In this document: positions 33,371-40,307 of the stretch, piece by piece
Position numbering within the stretch: the stretch's first letter is position 1
How the letters are laid out: each line of letters begins with the position of its first letter
Assembly (NCBI RefSeq): GCF_037095735.1
Contig: NZ_JBAWKD010000001.1
Location: forward strand, 1,017,393 to 1,081,392
From: Frigidibacter sp037095735
GTDB taxonomy: Bacteria > Pseudomonadota > Alphaproteobacteria > Rhodobacterales > Rhodobacteraceae
Reading direction: 5' to 3'
Length of the DNA: 64,000 bases
Notes under the pieces: model-generated
Seen by the model: only the letters and a program-made list of their open reading frames with translations
What the model was told of the DNA's origin: nothing
Databases searched by the model: none
Program-made: the position numbers and the translations under genes

Positions 33371-34048
33371 TCAGTTGATCGCCAGCACCGAAGACAGCGC
33401 CACCGCCTCGCCATTGCCCAGCTGCAGCAGCGGGCTGCCGTCGTTCATCACCACGCTCTGCACCGAGGTGCCGGCATAGGTGCTGGCCCCGATCGCGGTC
33501 CCGCTGGAATCCGCCGCGACGATCGACACATTGTAGGCCCCGTCCGCGACCGCCTGCCCGCTGTCGTCGAGCCCGTCCCAGGTCACGTCGGTCAAGGTGC
33601 TGCCGGTGGTGGACAGGCCAGAGATCGTGCGCACCACCTTGCCGGTGCCGTCGGTGATCACCGCCTTGGCGCTGGCCGCGGAACTGTCCAGCGAATAGCT
33701 GAACGACGAGGTGCCATCGAGCAGGCCCAGCTGCGCCGTCTCAACGGTGACGTTGTGCCCGATCAGGTTCACCCCGCTCATCGCCGCCGCGGCCGAGAGG
33801 CTGGCCGAGATCGTTTCGAGCTGGCTGTTGGTCTGCACGGTCTGCTCGACCTGGCTCAGCTGCGCCAGCTGGCTGACGAACTCGGTCGAATCCATCGGTT
33901 CCAGCGGGTCCTGGTTCGAGATCTGCGCGGTCAGCAGCTGCAGGAACGCGGTATAGTCCTCGCCCAGCGCGGTCAGGCTTGAGGCCGCGTTGCTCGTGCT
34001 GCTCGTGCTGGCGGTGCTGCTGGTGGCGGTGGTGGTGTCGACGGCCAA
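33371..34048 (-). CDS. flgD: Hook assembly scaffold FlgD
   Basis: This 225-residue protein has a Ser/Thr-rich N terminus, then the core DYTAFLQLLTAQISNQDPLEPMDSTEFVSQLAQLSQVEQTVQTNSQLE, which is the FlgD signature. A C-terminal tudor/FlgD-type domain includes the FlgD Ig-like ITDGTGKVVRTI and WDGLDDSGQAVADGAYNV. FlgD is the cap for hook growth. It follows fliK by 10 bases, so they form one operon, placed under a perfect CtrA-type site. Confidence 0.93.
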   Translation of the reverse strand: MAVDTTTATSSTASTSSTSNAASSLTALGEDYTAFLQLLTAQISNQDPLEPMDSTEFVSQLAQLSQVEQTVQTNSQLETISASLSAAAAMSGVNLIGHNVTVETAQLGLLDGTSSFSYSLDSSAASAKAVITDGTGKVVRTISGLSTTGSTLTDVTWDGLDDSGQAVADGAYNVSIVAADSSGTAIGASTYAGTSVQSVVMNDGSPLLQLGNGEAVALSSVLAIN

Positions 34049-34058
34049 GGCTGGCTCC

Positions 34059-35384
34059 TCAGGTCAGAAGGTCGAGAAGCCCGTCGCCGGTCACGCGGCG
34101 CGGCGCGGCCTCGGCTTCGGTCTCGGAAATGTCGCCGATCGCATCGGTGCCGGCGCCGGCCGCAGCGCTGCGGTCGCGGCCCTGGCGATTGCCGCCGAAC
34201 TGTTCGAAGTCCGGCCCGCCGCCCTGCATCGAGAAGCCGCGGTCCTGCATCATTTGGGACATCGCCACCCGGTCGGCGCGCAGCGCGTCCAGCACCATCG
34301 GGTTCTCGGCCCGTACGGTCACCTTCAGGCTGCCGTCGCTGCCCTGCGCGATGTCGATCTCGATCTGCCCCAGCCCGTGCGGCTTCAGCTCGATCCGGGT
34401 CTGGCCCGGGTCCAGCTCGACGCTGCGGATCTGCTCGGCCACGGTCGAGGCCAGCCGCTGCTGGGCGCGCGTCGGTTCGGGCTGGGCCGTGGCCGCCGTC
34501 GTGCTGGCGGCGGCGGGTTGGGTCTGGGCCGGTGTCGCGCCGGCGGGCAGGCTGGCCTGTGGCGCCGGAAGATCGGCCGCCGCGGCGTCGATCCCCTCGT
34601 GCGGCTGGCCGGCATCGGCGGGATCGGCCGCCTGCGCCGCATCGCCCTGCGCGATCAGCACCTCGAACCCGGCACGGTCCGCGGGACCGCCGGCCGGTTG
34701 CGTGCCGTGCGGCGCAGGCATCGCGGAAGCGCCGGACGCGGTGCCGGCAGACCCTGTCGTCGCCGTCGCCGTCGTCGTCGCTGTCGCGCCGGTGGCGTCG
34801 CCGGTCGTCGGGTCCGCGGTGGCGTCGTCGGCGGCGGTGAGGCCGGGCGCCTGCGACAGCCCCAGCAGCGCCTGCGCGACCTGCGCCAGCGGCTGGCCCT
34901 GAACCATGCCCCCGATCAGCGCCGCGATCTCGTCCATCAGGGCGCTGTCGTCCCCGGTGTCGTCCGTGTCCCCGGTGACGTCGGACAAGGTGTCGAGGAA
35001 ACTCTGCCCGGCCGCGGCATCCTGCGCCGGATCGCCCGGCGCGGCCTCGTCCAGGGCCAGCTTCAGGTCCGAAAGCACCGCCCCGACACTGTCGTCGCCG
35101 CCTTCGCCCTTGGCGATGGCCTGCAGGCGCGCGGTGGCAGCGTCCAGCGCCTCGGCAGGTGTCCCGGGGTCTTCGACAAGGCCTTGATCCGCGGTGCTGT
35201 CGGCATCATCGCCTGCGGGCCTGCCCGACAGCAGGTCGGCGAAGCTGCGGCTCTTGCCCTCCGCGGCCGCGGCGCCCCCGCGCCCGAGGCCCGCCAGCGT
35301 CGCCCCCACGCTCGCCTGACCCGTCCCCAGCACTGACCCGACCGCGATACCAATCACCGGAAAGCTCCCCGCCTGGGCCCGCAT
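34059..35384 (-). CDS. fliK: Hook-length control protein FliK
   Basis: ATG 35384 gives 441 residues. The first 300 are low-complexity and rich in Ala, Asp, Thr, Gly and Pro, including a Thr/Ala/Thr stretch, as expected of the unfolded ruler region. The C-terminal Flg_hook domain reads SVELDPGQTRIELKPHGLGQIEIDI, LKVTVRAENPMVLDALRADRVAMSQMMQDRGF. FliK measures hook length and switches FlhB specificity. Identification rests mainly on the C-terminal domain and on position before flgD. A perfect CtrA-type site lies 64-78 bases upstream. Confidence 0.85.
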   Translation of the reverse strand: MRAQAGSFPVIGIAVGSVLGTGQASVGATLAGLGRGGAAAAEGKSRSFADLLSGRPAGDDADSTADQGLVEDPGTPAEALDAATARLQAIAKGEGGDDSVGAVLSDLKLALDEAAPGDPAQDAAAGQSFLDTLSDVTGDTDDTGDDSALMDEIAALIGGMVQGQPLAQVAQALLGLSQAPGLTAADDATADPTTGDATGATATTTATATTGSAGTASGASAMPAPHGTQPAGGPADRAGFEVLIAQGDAAQAADPADAGQPHEGIDAAAADLPAPQASLPAGATPAQTQPAAASTTAATAQPEPTRAQQRLASTVAEQIRSVELDPGQTRIELKPHGLGQIEIDIAQGSDGSLKVTVRAENPMVLDALRADRVAMSQMMQDRGFSMQGGGPDFEQFGGNRQGRDRSAAAGAGTDAIGDISETEAEAAPRRVTGDGLLDLLT

Positions 35385-35447
35385 CAAGCATCGGCCCGGT
35401 TGGGCGCAGTATGCCGGAGCCACCGCGCCGCCTAAAGGAAAACGTCG

Positions 35448-35462
35448 TTAAAGAAGGGTTAA
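35448..35462 (-). promoter_or_regulatory. Full CtrA-type binding site upstream of fliK-flgD
   Basis: On the minus strand the bases read TTAA-CCCTTCT-TTAAC, which is TTAA-N7-TTAAC, the complete CtrA consensus. It lies 64 bases upstream of the fliK start. CtrA is the cell-cycle and motility regulator of alphaproteobacteria. Confidence 0.65.
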
Positions 35463-35507
35463 ACCGGCGGCTTTCCGCGGCGATGGTGCGGAAATGTCCC
35501 GGCCGCG

Positions 35508-36227
35508 TCAGGCGACGGTCTGCGCCGGGCCAAGATGGGCGCGCAGGGCCGAAAGCACGGGCGAGGCCCAGTCCTCGAACCGCCGCGACAGGCCGCTCGG
35601 GCCGGCCAGCAGGTCGGGCACCGAAGGGCTCGCCTTGCCCGAGAAGGCGGGGTCGAGCGCGCGCAGGTAGCTCAGCACCTCGTCGCGGTCGAGGAAGTCG
35701 GCGCCGCGGATCGGGGCGGCGGCATCGCCGGCCCAGAACAGCCCCAGCGCGACGGCGAGGCCATCGCCGAAGGCGGCGGCATCGAAGCCCGCGACGCGGG
35801 TTCCCAGCCGCGCCGCCCGGGCCTGGCAGGCGCGCACCAGCCGGACCAGCGCCTCGGTCTCCTGGCTCAGCGGCAAGTCGGCGCGGGCCACCAGCCGGTG
35901 CAGCAGGTCGCCCATCGCCGCGCCGGCGCGGGCCGAAACCTCCGACATCGACGCCGCGGCCCGGGTGTCGGCGATCAGCACCAGCGTGCCCGGCGCAACG
36001 ATCAGGTCCAGCTCTTCGGCCAGCACGTCGCCCAGCGGCAGGTCGGGCATCATCTCGGTCGAATCGGGCATCAGCAGCGGCCGGTCCGCGCCCCCGGCGC
36101 GGGTCAGCGAGATCAGCCGGACGGGCAGCATCGCCTCGAGCAGCGTCTCGAGATCCGCGACGCCCGAGGCGCGGGCGGGCCGGATGCGGCCGGTCCAGAT
36201 CTCCTCGAGAAGTGCTGCAGGTTGCAT
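35508..36227 (-). CDS. Unrecognised acidic protein beside the flagellar cluster
   Basis: This 239-residue protein is Ala/Leu/Asp-rich and has no membrane segment or signal peptide. It shows alternating helices and strands (LDLIVAPGTLVLIADTRAAASMSEVSARAGAAMGDLLHRLVARADLPLSQET). No family is recognised. It is transcribed in the same direction as fliK-flgD and lies between two CtrA-type sites (upstream at 36471, downstream at 35448). It could be a flagellar or cell-cycle accessory protein, or unrelated. The 284 bases upstream form an unusual regulatory region. Confidence 0.55.
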   Translation of the reverse strand: MQPAALLEEIWTGRIRPARASGVADLETLLEAMLPVRLISLTRAGGADRPLLMPDSTEMMPDLPLGDVLAEELDLIVAPGTLVLIADTRAAASMSEVSARAGAAMGDLLHRLVARADLPLSQETEALVRLVRACQARAARLGTRVAGFDAAAFGDGLAVALGLFWAGDAAAPIRGADFLDRDEVLSYLRALDPAFSGKASPSVPDLLAGPSGLSRRFEDWASPVLSALRAHLGPAQTVA

Positions 36228-36340
36228 ACCGGTAGTGGCCTCACGTCAGTGTGACACCACATATACCGGCAAGTTCCCGCAGGCCGAAGGGTGCGAGTGT
36301 TAAGGTTCGCGGCGGGCGACTCAGGTCGCGGCTGTGGACT

Positions 36341-36349
36341 TATCCACAG
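36341..36349 (+). promoter_or_regulatory. DnaA box, perfect consensus TTATCCACA
   Basis: The nine bases match the TTATNCACA consensus exactly. A degenerate inverted partner begins 7 bases upstream (TGTGGACTT). It stands alone as a perfect box in this region. Confidence 0.55.
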
Positions 36350-36470
36350 GTTGTATCTGTTGATGACGGGATGTCGGGCCATATCTCGCGATATGCCGGC
36401 TTTCGCACTATATATGGTATTCTTGGATATGGTTTCCCACAGCCAGAGGTGGGGACTTTCACGCCCGGGA

Positions 36471-36486
36471 TTAAGGATCCCTTAAC
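36471..36486. promoter_or_regulatory. Full CtrA-type binding site (TTAA-N7-TTAAC), palindromic
   Basis: TTAA, GGATCCC, TTAAC gives exact CtrA spacing, and TTAAGG-ATC-CCTTAA is itself symmetric. It lies about 245 bases before the start of the 239-residue gene and 26 bases past the stop of the OmpR-like gene. Confidence 0.6.
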
Positions 36487-36511
36487 AATTCTCGCGCTTG
36501 ACCCCCGGCGG

Positions 36512-37222
36512 TCAGGCCTCCAGCCGGTAGCCCACGCTGCGCACCGCCGCGACCTGATAGCGGTCGCCGAAACCCGCGGTCAGCTTGCGGCGGATGCGGG
36601 TGACATGGACGTCGAACTTGCGGTCGCCATAGTCCCAGTCGCAGCGGTCGATCAGGCGCGAAAGGTCGTCGCGGGTGACGGTGCGGCCGGCCTCGCGCGC
36701 CAGCACGCGCAGGATGTCGGCCTCGATCGGGGTCAGTTTCAGCAGGCTGCCGTCCTCGGTCCCGGCGATCTCGACCGGCTCGCCGGCAGGGGTCGCCGCC
36801 AGCCGGTACAGAAGCGGGTCCCCGCGCCCGGCGATCACCGGGATGCGGCGCAGGCGGGCCTCGATCTCGGCGCGCAGCAGGGGGGTGCGCACCGCCTCGT
36901 CGAAGCCCGCGGCCAGCGCCGCCGCCAGCCCCGCGCCGTCAAGACCGGGGTCGACCGCCAGCCGCAGCCCGGCCGGGATCACCGCCAGCGCCGCCGCGGC
37001 GGCACTGCCGCCGACCTCTGCCGCCAGCAAGGTCGCCCCGTCGCAGGCGGCGCGGGCCTCGTCGATGCGGGCGCAGCGGCGGGTCCACCAGCCGAAGCTG
37101 CCGGTGAACAGCGTCTCGAGAAGTCGCGCCGCGCCGTCGTCGCCGGTCAGCACGACGGCGGACGAGATGCGCGGCACCTCGCCCCCCGGGGGCTCTCGTC
37201 GGTCGGGCGGGTCCGCGTGCAT
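36512..37222 (-). CDS. OmpR-like winged-helix regulator with degenerate receiver (Glu at phosphosite)
   Basis: ATG 37222 has GAGGAAGGATC before it. An ATG at 37240 would add six residues. The 236-residue protein ends in a clear OmpR winged helix (KLTPIEADILRVLAREAGRTVTRDDLSRLI...DVHVTRIRRKL...VAAVRSVGYRLEA). The N-terminal half looks like a worn-down receiver: the acidic pair GDD is near residue 28, the phospho-acceptor position is Glu69 (LLAAEVGG), and the conserved Lys is Thr (RTPLL). Glu in that place can mimic a phosphorylated Asp. It lies 60 bases downstream of the complete response regulator gene, on the same strand. Confidence 0.7.
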   Translation of the reverse strand: MHADPPDRREPPGGEVPRISSAVVLTGDDGAARLLETLFTGSFGWWTRRCARIDEARAACDGATLLAAEVGGSAAAAALAVIPAGLRLAVDPGLDGAGLAAALAAGFDEAVRTPLLRAEIEARLRRIPVIAGRGDPLLYRLAATPAGEPVEIAGTEDGSLLKLTPIEADILRVLAREAGRTVTRDDLSRLIDRCDWDYGDRKFDVHVTRIRRKLTAGFGDRYQVAAVRSVGYRLEA

Positions 37223-37282
37223 GATCCTTCCTCGCGCCATGATCCCGGAATGGCCGCGCGGGGGGCGCAGGTCAAGCCCGGC

Positions 37283-37993
37283 TCAGCCCCAGCGCACGTC
37301 GCCGAGGAAGATGTAGCCCGCGCCGTAGATGGTCTTGATCAGCCGCGGGTTCTTCGGATCCTCGCCCAGCTTGGTGCGCAGCCGCGAGATGCGCACGTCC
37401 ATCGCCCGGTCGAAGCCTTCGGATGCCGTGCCCCCCAGCGCCTCCTGCATGTGCGCGCGGGTCAGCAGCCGGCGCGGGCTGTCGAGGAACAGGCGCAGCA
37501 CCTCGCCCTCGGCCTGGCTGAAGGCGGTCTCCTGCCCCGTTGCGTCGATCAGCGCGAACCGGGCGAAATCGGCGGTCCAGCCGGGGAAATGCGCGATCTC
37601 GGCCTCGCGCCCGGCCTCGGCGCGGGGACGGCGCAGGCGGGCGCGGATCCGGGCCACGACCTCGGCCGGGTCGAAGGGCTTGATGATGTAGTCGTCCGCG
37701 CCCAGTTCGAGCCCGGTCACCCGGTCCTGCACCTGCGCCCGGCCCGAGATGATGATGATCGCCGCCCCGGATTCGAGCGCCAGCCGGTGGACCAGCGCCA
37801 GCCCGTCGCGGTCGGGCAGCCCGAGGTCCACCAGGCAGACATCGGGCGAGGCACGGCGCAGCGCGGCCTCGAACTCGGTCGCGCGGCCGTATTGGGTGGT
37901 GCGGAAGCCCGCCTCTTCCAGCGCATCGGCCAGCATCCGGCGGATCTCGGGCTCGTCGTCGAGGATCGCGACATGGGGCAGCGGCAGGGTCAT
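37283..37993 (-). CDS. OmpR-family response regulator
   Basis: ATG 37993 gives 236 residues. The receiver is complete: Asp12-Asp13 pocket, Asp56 acceptor (CLVDLGLP), Lys105 (IIKPFDP). The winged helix follows with FSQAEGEVLRLFLDSPRRLLTRAHMQEAL and RAMDVRISRLRTKLGEDPKNPRLIKTIYGAGYIF. It overlaps the kinase gene by four bases (ATGA), so it is the cognate partner. The pair likely senses the substrate or state linked to the divergent uptake operon, though the target is not proved by sequence. Confidence 0.9.
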   Translation of the reverse strand: MTLPLPHVAILDDEPEIRRMLADALEEAGFRTTQYGRATEFEAALRRASPDVCLVDLGLPDRDGLALVHRLALESGAAIIIISGRAQVQDRVTGLELGADDYIIKPFDPAEVVARIRARLRRPRAEAGREAEIAHFPGWTADFARFALIDATGQETAFSQAEGEVLRLFLDSPRRLLTRAHMQEALGGTASEGFDRAMDVRISRLRTKLGEDPKNPRLIKTIYGAGYIFLGDVRWG

Positions 37994-39930
37994 GCGGCGC
38001 CGGCCTCCTGTGCGGTCAGGGGCAGGACCGGCGGCAGCCAGGCGGCCAGCGCCGGGGCACCGACCGGCTTCGACAGCACCGGGCAACGGGCGGCGGCGCG
38101 CAGCCGGTCGCCGGGCGGCAGCGAGGTCATCAGGCAGACCGGCAGGCCCGGGCGGGCGGTCGCGAGGCTTTCGGCAAGCGCGACGCCGGTCAGCCCGCCG
38201 GGCAGGCCGATGTCCGACAGCACGAACCCGAGTTCGTCGAGCCTGGCGAGTTCCAGCGCCTCGTCCGCGGTCTCGGCCTCGATCACCGCATGGCCGAAGT
38301 CGTTGATCAGGCGGCGCATCTCGGCGCGGATCGTCTCGTTGTCCTCGACCAGCAGCACCAGCCGCGGCTGGCCCGGCGCGGGGGCCGGGCGCAGCGGCAG
38401 GCGCAACACGACCCGGGCGCCCCCCTCGGCCCGGTTCGACAGCCGCACCGTGCCCCCGGCAAGCCGGGTGTGGTCGAAGACCATCGACAGGCCAAGGCCC
38501 GATCCCTCGCCGCCCTTGGTGGTGAAGAACGGGTCGAGCCCGTGGTCGAGCGCCGCGGGAGAGAAGCCCGGACCCTCGTCCTCGACGGTGATCTCGATCC
38601 AGGTGTCGCGCAGTGCGGCGGCGCGGACCGTGATCCGCCCGGGCCCGCCCGCCATCGCGTCGCGGGCGTTCAGGATCAGGTTCAGAAGCGCGTCCTGCAG
38701 CGAGCCCGCATCGAGCAGCACCGGCGCCGCAAGGCCCGCGATCTCGGCGGTCAGGGTCAGGCGCGGGCCGAGCGCGGGCCCCGCCAGCGTCACCAGGTCC
38801 GCGAGGAACGGCCCGAGGGTCACCGGATGCGGGCGCAGCTCACGCGGGCCGCTGATCGCCGCGATCCGGTCGAGCAGCGTGCCGCCGCGGCGGGCGGCGG
38901 CCAGCGTCGCGGCCACAAGCTCGCCCGCGCCCTCTGGCAACGCAGCCATCCGTTCAAGCCGCCCCTGCAGCCCGAGGATGATCGTCAGCAGGTTCGCGAA
39001 ATCATGGGCAAGGCCCGAGGTCAGCTGGGCCGCCAGCTCGCGCTTGGCGCCATGGGTCAGCGCGGCGCGGGCCTGCGCCTCGGCGGTGACGTCGGTCGAA
39101 AGGATGTAGACCCCGCCGACGCGGCCGGTCGCGTCGCGGTCCGGGGTCAGGGCGATGCGGATCCGCCGGCCCGAGGGGGCATGGGTGATCTCGAAGACAT
39201 GCGCCTCGCCCGCCAGGGCGCGGTCGATGCCCGGAAGGATCCGGGCCGCCGCTTCCGCCCCGAGGCAGACTTCCATCGGCCGCCCGACGATGTCGGAGAG
39301 GCTGCCGGGCATCACCGCCGAGAGCCTGCGGTTCGAGAAGGTGTAGACCCGGTCGCGGTTCACATGGGCGATATGGGCCGGCGTCATTTCGGTCACCAGC
39401 CGGATCCGCGCCTCGGCCTCGGCGCTTTCGTGGCGGGCTTCGGTGAGGGCGGCATTGGTTGCGGCCAGTTCGCGGTTGGTGGCGGCGAGCTGTTCGGCAT
39501 GGGTCAGCAGCTGCCCCGACAGTTCTTCCGAGCGGGCGCGCAGCAGCTCTTCCTGGCGCTTGATCGCGGTGATGTCGGTGTAGACCGTGACCCAGCCGCC
39601 CTGCGGCAGCGGGCTGCCCTCGACCGCGACCCAGCGACCGTCGGCGCGGCGGCGCTCCATGTAATGGGGCACGAAGGCGCGGGCCTGCTCGACGCGGGCG
39701 CGCACCGCCTCTTCGATGTCTTCGACGGGGCCGTATTCGCCGCGCCGGACGAGGAAGCGGATCGTCTCGTCGAAGGGGGTGCCGGTGCGGGTCAGCGTGT
39801 CGGGCAGGTCGAACATCAGCTGGTACTGGCGGTTCGACACCGCGAGCCGCAGGTCGCGGTCGAAGATCGACAGCGCCTGGCCGATCAGGTTCAGCCCCGC
39901 CTGCACCAGCTTGTCACGCTCGCCCGTCAT
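37990..39930 (-). CDS. Hybrid sensor histidine kinase with PAS domains and receiver
   Basis: ATG 39930 gives 646 residues. In order there is an N-terminal PAS (PAS_7 type, ALSIFDRDLRLAVSNRQYQ, about 1-125), a coiled coil near 130-200, a second PAS (about 200-310), an H-box GLAHDFANLL at about 307, an ATPase domain with EDEGPGFSPAALDHG and GLGLSMVFDHT (about 400-510), and a receiver with the Asp in LSDIGLP (about 570) and KP near 618. No membrane segment is seen, so it senses a cytoplasmic signal. Upstream frames beyond 39930 read into GC-rich repeats and are rejected. It shares the 377-base intergenic region with the acyl-CoA synthetase operon. Confidence 0.9.
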   Translation of the reverse strand: MTGERDKLVQAGLNLIGQALSIFDRDLRLAVSNRQYQLMFDLPDTLTRTGTPFDETIRFLVRRGEYGPVEDIEEAVRARVEQARAFVPHYMERRRADGRWVAVEGSPLPQGGWVTVYTDITAIKRQEELLRARSEELSGQLLTHAEQLAATNRELAATNAALTEARHESAEAEARIRLVTEMTPAHIAHVNRDRVYTFSNRRLSAVMPGSLSDIVGRPMEVCLGAEAAARILPGIDRALAGEAHVFEITHAPSGRRIRIALTPDRDATGRVGGVYILSTDVTAEAQARAALTHGAKRELAAQLTSGLAHDFANLLTIILGLQGRLERMAALPEGAGELVAATLAAARRGGTLLDRIAAISGPRELRPHPVTLGPFLADLVTLAGPALGPRLTLTAEIAGLAAPVLLDAGSLQDALLNLILNARDAMAGGPGRITVRAAALRDTWIEITVEDEGPGFSPAALDHGLDPFFTTKGGEGSGLGLSMVFDHTRLAGGTVRLSNRAEGGARVVLRLPLRPAPAPGQPRLVLLVEDNETIRAEMRRLINDFGHAVIEAETADEALELARLDELGFVLSDIGLPGGLTGVALAESLATARPGLPVCLMTSLPPGDRLRAAARCPVLSKPVGAPALAAWLPPVLPLTAQEAGAA

Positions 39931-40307
39931 CGCCGTCCTCCCTGCCGCATCTGGCGGGCGGGGCCGCAGGGGGTCAAGCGGGCCGCTGCGTCGCCAAGGG
40001 GGCGGTGGGGCGGCGGCCGACACAGGGGCAGGGGGGCGCTGCCCCCGCCGCGGCCCGGGGGCCGCGACTCCCCCGGGATATTTGGACCAGTGCGAAAGCG
40101 CGAAGAGGGGGGCGCTGCCCCCGCCCCTGCGGGGCTCCCCCGGGAGTTTTCGGCGAAGCCGAAAGCGGGGGCGGGGTGCAACAATTCGTTGGGATTGGGA
40201 AAAACTCGGGTAATCATTCGCCTCAAGGCTGAGGCCAGAGGCAGCGTGCGGAAGAGGAGCCGCGCGCCGCCGATCCCCCCGGAGAGGGGGCAGGGAGGAG
40301 ACGGCTG
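39931..40307. repeat. Divergent intergenic region with two tandem GC-rich elements
   Basis: A 19-base sequence beginning GGGGGGCGCTGCCCCCG occurs at 40031 and again at 40107, 76 bases apart, each followed by a palindromic GC block and then CCCCCGGGA with an AT-rich tail (GATATTTGGACCAG, or GAGTTTTCGGCGAAG). This is a type of intergenic element I know to be common in Rhodobacterales genomes. The last 110 bases, about 40180-40240, are AT-rich and contain TTGGGA-N16-TAATCA, a weak promoter candidate for the ABC operon. Confidence 0.55.

Larger units (their letters stand above)
36228..36511. promoter_or_regulatory. AT-rich regulatory region with DnaA box, CtrA-type site and palindromes
   Basis: In order, the region holds GTCA-GTG-TGAC (36245-36255), a TTATCCACA DnaA box (36341-36349) inside the near-palindrome CTGTGGA...TCCACAG, the palindrome CATATC-TCGC-GATATG (36381-36396), an AT-rich stretch at about 36400-36440, and TTAAGGATCCCTTAAC (36471-36486). 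It precedes the 239-residue minus-strand gene and follows the end of the OmpR-like gene. Function is not shown by sequence alone. An origin-like or cell-cycle-regulated promoter role is inference. Confidence 0.55.

Noticed and set aside
36228..36511. Calling this region the chromosomal origin
   Set aside because: Only one perfect DnaA box is seen and no neighbouring origin marker genes are visible. It is kept as a regulatory region and a hypothesis.
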